A stretch of 6,121 nucleotides of DNA from JBBQNR01 sp038330145. Lineage in GTDB: Bacteria; Actinomycetota; Thermoleophilia; Solirubrobacterales; JBBDJG01. The notes under the pieces are model-generated. The model saw nothing but the letters and a program-made list of their open reading frames with translations, had not been told where the DNA came from and did no database searches. Shown here one piece after another: positions 1-6,121 of this stretch (position 1 is its first letter; the number at the start of each line of letters is the position of its first letter). The DNA lies in the NCBI GenBank assembly GCA_038330145.1, contig JBBQNR010000131.1, positions 1 to 6,121 on the forward strand, read 5' to 3'. The position numbers were made by a program, and so were the translations under genes.

Positions 1-1
1 G

Positions 2-3000
2 TGGTTCCACCGCACTTTGGGCGAGGCCGGCTTCAAGCCCAGCCCCTACGTGCCCCCGCGCACCTCGCCGCTGGTCGAGGCTCCCGTCCAGGAGGAGCTC
101 GCGCGCCTGCGGAGCGAGCTCGCGGCTCAGCGCAGCGCCACCATCAGCCTCGGCGAGCGGGCCCAGGCCAGCGCCGCCGAGGCCACCGCCCGCACCGCCC
201 GACTCGAGGCCGAGCGCGCCGAGGCCGAGGCCCGCGCCGCCCAGGCCGAGGCCGCGGCCCAGCTGCGGATCGCCGAGGCGGGCGCCGAGGCCGAGGCCAC
301 CGCACGTCTCCGCATCGCCGAGGCGGCGGCACGCGCCGAGGCCAACGCACAGACCCGCATCGCCCGCGCCAACGGCGAGGCCGAAGCCGCCGCCCAGGCC
401 CTGAGCGCCGAGGCCGAGCCCCGCCTCGAACTCGAGGCCGACGCGCGCCTCTCGGCCCAGTCGCGCGCCGACGAGGCCGAGAGCCGGGCGCGCAAGCTGG
501 CCGAGGACCTCGACACCTGGCGCCATCTCGCGGAGGAGTCCGAGGCACAGTTCGCCGCCCGCCTCGCCGCCCTCGAAGCCACGACCAAACCAACCCTGCA
601 GCAACAATACGTCCAGGTCGCCCGCGCCGAGATGGCCGACCTCGAGATCGACCTCAGCGAGGCCGACACCCGCCAGATCATCGATCGCCAGCTGCGCGAC
701 AAGGGCTGGGAGGCCGATACCACGCACCTGTCCTTTCGCGCAGGTGCCCGCCCCGAGCCGGGCAAGTCCCGCGCGATCGCCGAGTGGCCGACCTCCAGCG
801 GCCCGGCCGACTACGCCCTGTTCATCGGCATGGAGCTGGTCGGCATCATCGAGGCCAAGCGCCACGGCAAGGACGTGCCCGCGGTCTTGCAGCAGGCCAA
901 GCGCTACGCCCGCGACTTCCGCCCCGAGCACGGCGCCCAGGTCATGCGCCACGCCCCGTGGGGGGAGTACCGAGCGCCCTTCCTGTTCGCCACCAACGGT
1001 CGACCCTACCTCGCCCAGTACAGCAACAAGAGCGGGATCTGGCTGTGGGACGCGCGGACCCCCGGCGTCGTCGAGCACCCGGTCACCGGCTGGATGAGCC
1101 CCGAATCGCTGCGTCAGCGCCTCACGCACGACCCCAGCGCCGCTCCTGAGCGCCTCGCCAGCGACCCGCTCGACGGCCTCGATCTACGCGACTATCAGCG
1201 TGACACGATCGCCCGGGTCGAGGCCGCCATCCTGGCCGGCCAGCGCCGGATCCTGGTCGCCATGGCCACGGGCACCGGCAAGACACGCACTGCGATCGGC
1301 CTGATGTATCGCTTGCTCAAGGCCCGCCGCTTCGGCCGGATCTTGTTCCTGGTCGACCGCAATTCGCTCGGCGAGCAGACCCTCGAGGTCCTCGCCAACG
1401 CCCCGATCGTCGCGCTCCAGACCTTTGCCCGCGTCTATGACATCAAGGGCCTGGCCGAGCCCGTGCCGGAGCCCGAGACCCGCCTCCACGTCGCGACGAT
1501 CCAGGCCATGGTCGGCCGAACGATCGCCCTCGAGGAGGGTAAGCAGGCGATCGACGCCGGCACCTACGACTGCATCATCGTCGACGAGTGCCACCGCGGC
1601 TATACCCTCGACCGCGAGCTCAGTGACCAGGAGGTGCAGTTTCGCGACCAGGACGACTACGTCTCGAAGTACCGGCGCGTGCTCGACTACTTCGACGCCG
1701 TGGCGATCGGCCTGACCGCCACACCCGCGCTGCACACCGCCGAGATCTTCGGCCCACCGGTCGCCCGCTACACCTACCGCCAGGCCGTGCTCGACGGCGT
1801 GCTCATCGATCACGAGCCGCCTTACGAGCCGCAGACCCAGCTCTCGACCGGCGGGATCCACTTCGCCGCCGGCGACAGCGTCGACCGCCTCAACCGTCGC
1901 CGCCAGGCCGTCGACAGCGTCACCTTGCCGGACGCGATGGCCTTCGAGGTCGAGGAATTCAACCGCAGCGTCCTCACCGTATCCTGGAATCGCGTGATCT
2001 GCGAGGTCCTCGCCGATCACATCGATCCCGAGGGCGATCAAAAGACCCTGATCTTCGCCGCCAGCTCCGAGCACGCCGATCTCGTGGTCCACACCCTCAA
2101 GAAGATCTATGAGTCGCGCCTCGGCCAGATCGACCCGGAGGCCATCGCCAAGATCACCGGCGACGTCGATCGCCCCTTGCAACTGATCCGCAACTTCAAG
2201 AACGAGCGCCTGCCGTCGATCGCCGTCACCGTCGACCTGCTGACAACCGGCATCGACGTGCCGAGCATCTGCAATATCGTGTTCATGCGCCGGGTCCGCA
2301 GCCGGATTCTCTATGAGCAGATGATCGGCCGCGCCACCCGCCGCTGCGACGCGATCGGCAAGGACCTGTTTCGCATCTTCGACGCCGTCGGCCTCTATCA
2401 GATGATGCAGGACGTCAGCGAGATGCAGGCGATCTCCGCCGATCCGAAGATCAGCGTCGAGCAGCTGGTCAAGGAGCTGCGCACGATCACCGACCCCGAG
2501 CTGCGTACGACGATCCACGAGCAGTTGGTCACCAAGCTCCGCGTCCGCGCCCGCCGCCTGACCCGGGCCATGGATCAGCGCTTCGAGGAGGTCGCTGGCG
2601 AGTCCGCGACCGCCGTCGTCGACCGCCTGAAGGACGCCGGCCCCGACGGCGCGCTGGCCTGGATCGACGGCCACGCCGACGCCCTGGCGATCCTGTGCGC
2701 CCGCAGCGATCGCGACCACGGCCCGCTGATCTCCAATCACAGCGACGACCTGATCGAGGTCACCCGCGGGTACACCGGCGGCCAGCGCCCCGAGGACTTC
2801 ATCGAGAGCTTCGCCGCGTTCCTGCGCGACAATATTAATAGGATCCCGGCGCTCGCGGTGATCGTGCAGCGTCCGCGCGAGCTGACCCGCGTCCAGCTGC
2901 GCGAGGTGCTCCATGCCCTCGACGCCGCCGGCTACAGCGAGGCCAGCCTGCGCGCCGCTCACCGCGACCTCACCAACGCGGACGTCGCGGCCCGCATCGT

Positions 3001-3292
3001 CGGCTTCATCCGCCAGCAGGCGCTCGGCTCACCGCTCGAGTCCTACGAACTTCGGGTCGAAAGGGCCGTGCGCACGATCCTCGCCCGGCGCCCCTGGACG
3101 GCGATCCAGCGCAAGTGGATCGAGCGCATCGGCAAGCAGCTCAAGGCCGAGACCATCGTCGACCGCGAAGCTCTCGACCAGGGCGCGTTCAAGACCGACG
3201 GCGGCTTCGTCCGCATCGACAAGCTGTTTGACGGCACGCTCGAGCAGGTCCTCGGCGACCTGCACGACGCCGTGTGGGCCGACGCGGCCTAA
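2..3292 (+). CDS. hsdR: Type I restriction enzyme R subunit (nuclease and DNA translocase), 5' partial
   Basis: HsdR is the ATP-driven translocase and endonuclease subunit that joins HsdM and HsdS to cut unmethylated foreign DNA. The frame is open from base 2, giving 1096 visible residues (numbered from the Trp at base 2). The first residues, WFHRTLGEAGFKP then VPPRTSP, resemble the segment that follows an N-terminal DUF4145-like domain in this HsdR family. The TTG at base 17 is therefore unlikely to be the start, and the gene begins upstream. Residues about 25-195 are an Ala/Glu/Arg-rich coiled-coil linker. The nuclease domain follows, with D270, E284-A-K286 and the QxxxY motif Q298-Y302. 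The SF2 motor shows a Q-motif Gln399, Walker A ATGTGKT 422-428, DECH 528-531, TAT 572-574, LIFAAS near 683, TTGIDVP 748-754 and QMIGRATR 773-780. An EcoEI-type C-terminal domain covers about 933-1096. All key residues are intact. The gene ends in TAA, 143 bases before hsdM. Function is inferred from motifs; I am very sure of the family. Confidence 0.96.
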   Translation, partial: WFHRTLGEAGFKPSPYVPPRTSPLVEAPVQEELARLRSELAAQRSATISLGERAQASAAEATARTARLEAERAEAEARAAQAEAAAQLRIAEAGAEAEATARLRIAEAAARAEANAQTRIARANGEAEAAAQALSAEAEPRLELEADARLSAQSRADEAESRARKLAEDLDTWRHLAEESEAQFAARLAALEATTKPTLQQQYVQVARAEMADLEIDLSEADTRQIIDRQLRDKGWEADTTHLSFRAGARPEPGKSRAIAEWPTSSGPADYALFIGMELVGIIEAKRHGKDVPAVLQQAKRYARDFRPEHGAQVMRHAPWGEYRAPFLFATNGRPYLAQYSNKSGIWLWDARTPGVVEHPVTGWMSPESLRQRLTHDPSAAPERLASDPLDGLDLRDYQRDTIARVEAAILAGQRRILVAMATGTGKTRTAIGLMYRLLKARRFGRILFLVDRNSLGEQTLEVLANAPIVALQTFARVYDIKGLAEPVPEPETRLHVATIQAMVGRTIALEEGKQAIDAGTYDCIIVDECHRGYTLDRELSDQEVQFRDQDDYVSKYRRVLDYFDAVAIGLTATPALHTAEIFGPPVARYTYRQAVLDGVLIDHEPPYEPQTQLSTGGIHFAAGDSVDRLNRRRQAVDSVTLPDAMAFEVEEFNRSVLTVSWNRVICEVLADHIDPEGDQKTLIFAASSEHADLVVHTLKKIYESRLGQIDPEAIAKITGDVDRPLQLIRNFKNERLPSIAVTVDLLTTGIDVPSICNIVFMRRVRSRILYEQMIGRATRRCDAIGKDLFRIFDAVGLYQMMQDVSEMQAISADPKISVEQLVKELRTITDPELRTTIHEQLVTKLRVRARRLTRAMDQRFEEVAGESATAVVDRLKDAGPDGALAWIDGHADALAILCARSDRDHGPLISNHSDDLIEVTRGYTGGQRPEDFIESFAAFLRDNINRIPALAVIVQRPRELTRVQLREVLHALDAAGYSEASLRAAHRDLTNADVAARIVGFIRQQALGSPLESYELRVERAVRTILARRPWTAIQRKWIERIGKQLKAETIVDREALDQGAFKTDGGFVRIDKLFDGTLEQVLGDLHDAVWADAA
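260..394 (+). repeat. Three tandem 45-base repeats in the HsdR coiled-coil linker
   Basis: Three consecutive 15-residue units lie in frame at 260-304, 305-349 and 350-394 (HsdR residues 87-131). They read QLRIAEAGAEAEATA, RLRIAEAAARAEANA and QTRIARANGEAEAAA. The pattern is x-x-R-I-A at positions 1-5, with alternating Ala and acidic residues after it. The units sit inside a longer stretch (about 170-480) rich in the nonamer GCCGAGGCC, so the repeat probably grew by slippage or unequal recombination. A 15-residue period corresponds to four helical turns, compatible with a long rod-like helix. The protein-level repeat is seen directly; the structural reading is inference. Confidence 0.7.
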
Positions 3293-3435
3293 ACCCCTCC
3301 GCAACGCGACCAATAACACCCCGGGCGGGTGACAACTCATGGCAACCGCTTCCCGTCAGCCCGACCGTGCAGTGCGCGCTCCGCGGCCCGTGACCCGACC
3401 CGCCGGGATGCGGTAAACAGGGCGCCCGCGCCACC
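3293..3435. other. hsdR-hsdM intergenic gap with possible leader ORF and inverted repeat
   Basis: This gap contains no recognised gene. It holds a 25-codon reading frame at 3339-3416 (MATASRQPDRAVRAPRPVTR then PAGMR), with six Arg and four Pro. The frame is preceded at six bases by GGTGA, a plausible ribosome binding site, and ends 19 bases before the hsdM start codon. Imperfect inverted arms at 3320-3330 (CCCGGGCGGGT) and 3398-3407 (ACCCGCCGGG) can pair over 10 base pairs with one bulged G and a 67-base loop. There is no T-run, so no intrinsic terminator is visible. A very weak promoter-like pair (GTGACC at 3390, GGTAAA at 3411-3416) is not convincing. The gap allows for separate control of hsdM, but the sequence does not prove it. 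Confidence 0.3.
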
Positions 3436-4881
3436 ATGAGCACCGCCACCCAGGACATCGTCCAGAAGCTCTGGAACCTCTGCAACGTGCTGCGCGACGC
3501 CGGCATCACGTACCAGCAGTACGTGACCGAGCTGACCTTCCTGCTGTTCTTAAAGATGGCGAAGGAGACGGCGACCGAGAAGCAGCTCCCCAACGGCTAC
3601 CGCTGGGACGACCTCAAGGACCAGGACGGCACCGAGCAGCTCACGTACTACCGCGGCCTGCTGCTCCACCTCGGCACCCACGGCTCGGCGCAGGTTCAGG
3701 CCATCTTTCGCAACGCGACCACCGCGCTCAAGGAGCCGCGCCACCTGCGGACCCTGGTCGACGCGATCGACCGGCTCGACTGGTTCGAGGCCCGCAAGGA
3801 GGGCCTCGGCGACCTCTACGAGGGGCTCCTTGAAAAGAACGCCAGTGAGGTGAAGTCCGGCGCGGGCCAGTACTTCACGCCGCGCCCGCTCATCGACTGC
3901 ATGGTCGCCCGCCTGCAGCCGCGTCCCGGCGAGGTGATCCAGGACCCGGCCGCCGGTACCGGCGGCTTCCTGGTGGCGGCCCATCGCTACATGAAGGCGA
4001 AGTACGACGATTTCTACGACCTTTCGACCAGGGAGCAACAGTTCCAGGTCCGCGACGCGATGGTGGCGATGGAGCTGGTCGAGGACGTGCAGCGCCTGCT
4101 CCGCATGAACCTGCTGCTGCAGAACATCGAGGGCCGGGTCTCGGTCGGCGACACGCTGTCGAGCCTCGGCACCCTGCTGCCCCCCGCCGACCTGATGCTC
4201 ACCAACCCGCCCTTCGGCACCAAGAAGGGCGGCGGCGGCCCCAGCCGCGACGACTTCAAGTTCCCGACCTCCAACAAACAGCTCGCGTTCCTGCAGCACA
4301 TTTACCGCGGGCTCAAACCCGGCGGCCGCGCCGGGGTGGTCCTCCCCGACAACGTGCTCTTTGAAGACAACACCGGCCGCCAGATCCGCGCCGACTTGAT
4401 GGAGAAGTGCGACCTGCATACGGTCCTGCGCTTGCCCACCGGCATCTTTTATGCCCAGGGCGTGAAGACCAATGTCCTGTTCTTCACCCGCGGTAAAACC
4501 TCTGATAAGGGCAACACCCGCGATGTTTGGATCTACGACATGCGCAGCAATATGCCGAACTTCGGCAAGCGTACACCGTTCACCCGCGAGCACTTCGCGG
4601 AGTTTGAAGCGGCGTACGGCGACGACCCGCTCGGGAACAGCGAGCGCAAGGACCAGGGCGAGACCGGCCGCTGGCGCCGCTTTACGCGTGAGGAGATCTT
4701 GAAGCGCGGGGATAACCTCGACATCACGTGGCTAAAGGACGAATCGGCAGGGAATAGCGATGAGGTCGGCGATCCGGAGGAGATCGCGGCGCAGATCCTC
4801 GCGCTGCTGCGCACGGCGACCGCGGATATCGAAGCGCTCCAGGCGGAACTCGGGAACAGTGAGAATTTGAACGATGTCTAA
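3436..4881 (+). CDS. hsdM: Type I DNA N6-adenine methyltransferase subunit
   Basis: HsdM transfers a methyl group from S-adenosylmethionine to the N6 of adenine in the target chosen by HsdS. With HsdS it forms the modification enzyme, and with HsdR the restriction complex. The protein is 481 residues, close to the usual length. The N-terminal segment (DIVQKLWNLCNVLRDAGITY, then YVTELTFLLFLKMAKE) is the typical HsdM helical domain. Further on are GQYFTPR (144-150), the SAM-binding motif I DPAAGTGGF (170-178) and the catalytic NPPF (257-260), followed by LKPGGRAGVVLPDNVLFE. The C-terminus has the usual RGDNLDITWL and a short helical tail. ATG 3436 is the only sensible start: the frame has a stop at 3391-3393 and no start codon between. 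Its ribosome binding site is weak (AGGG at 3419-3422, 13 bases from ATG). The stop codon overlaps the hsdS start. Third positions become somewhat less GC-rich towards the 3' end. Confidence 0.97.
   Translation: MSTATQDIVQKLWNLCNVLRDAGITYQQYVTELTFLLFLKMAKETATEKQLPNGYRWDDLKDQDGTEQLTYYRGLLLHLGTHGSAQVQAIFRNATTALKEPRHLRTLVDAIDRLDWFEARKEGLGDLYEGLLEKNASEVKSGAGQYFTPRPLIDCMVARLQPRPGEVIQDPAAGTGGFLVAAHRYMKAKYDDFYDLSTREQQFQVRDAMVAMELVEDVQRLLRMNLLLQNIEGRVSVGDTLSSLGTLLPPADLMLTNPPFGTKKGGGGPSRDDFKFPTSNKQLAFLQHIYRGLKPGGRAGVVLPDNVLFEDNTGRQIRADLMEKCDLHTVLRLPTGIFYAQGVKTNVLFFTRGKTSDKGNTRDVWIYDMRSNMPNFGKRTPFTREHFAEFEAAYGDDPLGNSERKDQGETGRWRRFTREEILKRGDNLDITWLKDESAGNSDEVGDPEEIAAQILALLRTATADIEALQAELGNSENLNDV
4874..4881 (+). 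promoter_or_regulatory. hsdM-hsdS 8-base overlap, likely translational coupling
   Basis: The sequence ATGTCTAA carries the hsdS start codon in one frame and the hsdM stop codon (TAA, 4879-4881) in another. Only a weak ribosome binding site precedes it (AGTGAG at 4858-4863, ten bases from ATG). Ribosomes finishing hsdM therefore probably restart on hsdS, which would help keep the two subunits in proportion. The overlap is seen directly; coupling is inferred. Confidence 0.6.
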
Positions 4882-5338
4882 ATTTTCATTGTTGCCCATC
4901 GGATGGGTTCAGGTCGAGCTGGATAAAATATCGAATCTTTCCCTCGGGAAAATGCTCGATCGCTCAAAAAATCTCTCCGGCGAGCCAATCCGATACTTGC
5001 GGAATATCAATGTTCGATGGGGAGCCTTTGAGCTTGGCGATCTGGCGCAGATGCGCTTCGAAGAGCATGAAATCGCGCGGTTTAGGGTCTTACCAGGAGA
5101 CCTATTGGTTTGCGAGGGTGGAGAGCCCGGGCGAGCTGCAGTTTGGTCGGGAGGCAGTGAAATGGTCATGTTTCAGAAAGCCCTCCACCGCATTCGTCCA
5201 AAGTGCGGAGTCGAGCCCCACTGGATTGCTCTTCAGCTGAAGCTTGACGCACGAGCAAAGCGATTGGACCGTCTATTTACAGGTAGCACCATTAGTCATC
5301 TGACAGGTGAATCGCTGCGAAGCTGGAAGGTGTTCCTG
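4874..5338 (+). other. HsdS target recognition domain 1, low-GC module
   Basis: This part of hsdS encodes residues 1-155, the domain expected to contact the first half of the DNA target. The protein motifs GW (10-11), RYLRN and VCEGGEPGR are typical of one TRD family. The DNA is far less GC-rich than its surroundings: the line at 4921-4980 is about 43 % GC by hand count, and about 27 of the first 50 codons end in G or C. It uses codons rare elsewhere in the window, such as ATA, AGG, TTA and CTA. This points to a different recent history from hsdR and hsdM. Confidence 0.75.
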
Positions 5339-6121
5339 CCACCCACCAGAGAGCAACGCCGTATCATTGCGAAGATCGATGGTCTGCAGACTAAGAGTCG
5401 TGCCGTCAATGATGTACTGGGCGCCGTGCCCGCGCTGCTGGGTCGCCTGCGTCAATCGATCCTCGCCGCGGCCTTCCGCGGGGACCTGACCGCGGACTGG
5501 CGCGCCCGCAACCCCGACGTCGAGCCCGCCGACAAACTCCTTGAGAAGATCCGGGCCGAGCGCCGCCGTCGCTGGGAAGCGGCCGAACTGGCCAAGCTCA
5601 CCGCCAAGGGCAAGCCCCCCACCGATGACCGCTGGAAGGAGCGCTACGAGGAACCTGCTGAACCGGACATCGACCAGCACGGCCTGCCACCCATGGCTCC
5701 CGGCTGGTGCTGGGCGAGCATTGATGAACTTCTGGCCGGCGATCGGAGCCTATGCTACGGCGTGGTGCAGCCGGGTGAATCCGTGACGGGTGGAATCCCA
5801 CTGATCAGAGTCTGCGACTTTGAACGAGGGAGGATCGATCTAGCGAGCTTGCGAACGGTCTCGGCTGAGATCTCCGAGGAATATTCGCGCTCTCGGTTGC
5901 AGGGGGGTGAGATCTTAATCTCCGTAGTCGGCACAATCGGAAAGATTGCAGTGGCACCGGGAGAGCTCGCAGGGGCGAACATTGATCGGGCTGTGGCGCA
6001 AATGTATCCATCGCAGCACATGCAGGCCTTCTGGATTGCCTCGTGGCTACGGTCCTCGGCGGCGCAGATGCGCTTGGATGGAGGGGCGCGCGAGGTCGCT
6101 CGCAAGACACTTAACATCGAC
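4874..6121 (+). CDS. hsdS: Type I restriction-modification specificity subunit, 3' partial
   Basis: HsdS recognises the DNA target and is the scaffold on which HsdM and HsdR assemble. The frame is open without a stop from ATG 4874 to the window end, giving 416 residues. The start gives MSKFSLLPIGWVQVELDKI, the usual opening of a target recognition domain (TRD). TRD1 spans about 1-155 and contains GDLLVCEGGEPGR and FQKALHRIRP. The central conserved region, about 156-270, begins PPTREQRRIIAKID and continues with RLRQSILAAAFRGDLTADWR, then charged helix including AERRRRWEAAELAKL. TRD2 begins at about 271 (LPPMAPGWCWASIDEL) and contains GEILISVVGTIGKIAV. The window stops at ARKTLNID, a motif normally near the end of TRD2, so the distal conserved helix is missing from view. 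The two TRDs are unlike each other, so a bipartite asymmetric target is expected. Base composition alternates sharply between modules. The target sequence cannot be read from the protein. Confidence 0.95.
   Translation, partial: MSKFSLLPIGWVQVELDKISNLSLGKMLDRSKNLSGEPIRYLRNINVRWGAFELGDLAQMRFEEHEIARFRVLPGDLLVCEGGEPGRAAVWSGGSEMVMFQKALHRIRPKCGVEPHWIALQLKLDARAKRLDRLFTGSTISHLTGESLRSWKVFLPPTREQRRIIAKIDGLQTKSRAVNDVLGAVPALLGRLRQSILAAAFRGDLTADWRARNPDVEPADKLLEKIRAERRRRWEAAELAKLTAKGKPPTDDRWKERYEEPAEPDIDQHGLPPMAPGWCWASIDELLAGDRSLCYGVVQPGESVTGGIPLIRVCDFERGRIDLASLRTVSAEISEEYSRSRLQGGEILISVVGTIGKIAVAPGELAGANIDRAVAQMYPSQHMQAFWIASWLRSSAAQMRLDGGAREVARKTLNID
5339..5683 (+). other. HsdS central conserved region
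   Basis: This segment encodes residues 156-270, the helical spacer that joins the TRDs and sets the distance between target halves; in this family it also contributes to contacts with HsdM. It starts at PPTREQRRIIAKID. From about base 5405 the DNA returns to the high-GC, high-GC3 style of hsdR and hsdM: the line 5461-5520 is about 80 % GC by hand count, and roughly nine in ten codons end in G or C. The segment after AAAFRGDLTADWR, with its run of four Arg and Lys/Glu-rich helix, makes the spacer long. Confidence 0.75.
5684..6121 (+). other. HsdS target recognition domain 2 (cut by window end), intermediate-GC module
   Basis: This encodes residues 271-416, the domain expected to read the second target half. 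It opens with a GW motif at 277-278, matching the TRD1 opening, and carries the SVVGTIG motif and, at the window edge, KTLNID. Composition drops again soon after about 5710: the line 5881-5940 is about 55 % GC by hand count, and about 31 of the 50 codons from 5822 end in G or C. The end of the domain and the distal conserved region are outside the window. Confidence 0.7.

Noticed and set aside
17..19. TTG as the hsdR start codon
   Set aside because: The frame is open to the left edge, the residues before it (WFHRT) belong to a conserved family segment, and no ribosome binding site precedes it.
1..1149. A 382-codon + strand frame starting with GTG at base 1
   Set aside because: It is an out-of-frame reading of hsdR, dominated by Arg, Gly and Pro as expected for a shifted frame of GC-rich coding DNA.
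773..2715. GCGATCGC octamers resembling the cyanobacterial HIP1 repeat
   Set aside because: Only about two exact copies were seen (near 774 and 2706), which GC-rich, ATC-rich coding sequence explains.
1184..2962. A 592-codon open frame on the - strand opposite hsdR
   Set aside because: Long antisense frames are normal opposite genes with very GC-rich third positions. Its product is biased in composition (Ala, Asp, Gly, Leu, Val), has no recognisable domain, and hsdR on the + strand has a complete set of conserved motifs.
3430..3439. GCCACCATGA resembles a eukaryotic Kozak context at the hsdM start
   Set aside because: Coincidence in GC-rich DNA; the operon structure and overlapping genes are bacterial.
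3550..3552. A TTA leucine codon in hsdM, as in bldA-dependent Streptomyces genes
   Set aside because: Nothing else suggests an actinomycete, and hsdS uses TTA as well; one rare codon is not evidence of such control.
3550..4593. A 347-codon - strand frame opposite hsdM
   Set aside because: It is a shadow of hsdM without motifs; the + strand frame has the GQYFTPR, DPAAGTGG and NPPF signatures.
5273..6117. Several short frames on both strands across hsdS
   Set aside because: The continuous + frame from 4874 to the window end carries all HsdS landmarks; the others are short, overlapping and without motifs.

Overview
The window holds most of one type I restriction-modification operon, all on the + strand, in the order hsdR - hsdM - hsdS. 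hsdR is cut by the left edge (its N-terminal part lies upstream), hsdM is complete, and hsdS is cut by the right edge, probably several dozen codons before its end. No tRNA, rRNA, CRISPR array, insertion sequence or other gene is visible. The DNA is GC-rich (hand-counted 60-base lines of hsdR reach about 75 %), with third codon positions in hsdR, hsdM and the middle of hsdS mostly G or C. This suggests a high-GC bacterium, perhaps a proteobacterium, but nothing fixes the taxon.

Layout: 2-3292, HsdR: an Ala/Glu/Arg-rich coiled-coil linker, a PD-(D/E)xK nuclease domain, a superfamily 2 translocase and an EcoEI-type C-terminal domain. 3293-3435, a 143-base gap with no recognised gene, holding a 25-codon leader-like reading frame and an imperfect inverted repeat. 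3436-4881, HsdM, an N6-adenine methyltransferase subunit with intact SAM-binding and NPPF motifs. 4874-6121, HsdS, which overlaps hsdM by 8 bases and runs open to the window end. It contains two target recognition domains (TRDs) separated by a long central conserved helical region.

How they work together: by family knowledge, HsdS binds a split, asymmetric DNA target and holds HsdM subunits that methylate an adenine in each half. HsdR joins this complex, translocates DNA with its ATPase motor when the target is unmethylated, and cleaves at a distance. All catalytic motifs visible here are intact, so the system looks functional as far as the window shows.

The clearest unusual signal is compositional. 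The two TRD-coding stretches of hsdS are much less GC-rich than the central region between them and than hsdR and hsdM. This mosaic is what is expected if the specificity modules were swapped in by recombination onto a resident scaffold. Smaller points of interest are a 45-base (15-residue) tandem repeat in the HsdR linker and the small reading frame and inverted repeat between hsdR and hsdM. I found no sign of a new kind of system; this is a recognisable type I R-M locus with a variable specificity gene.
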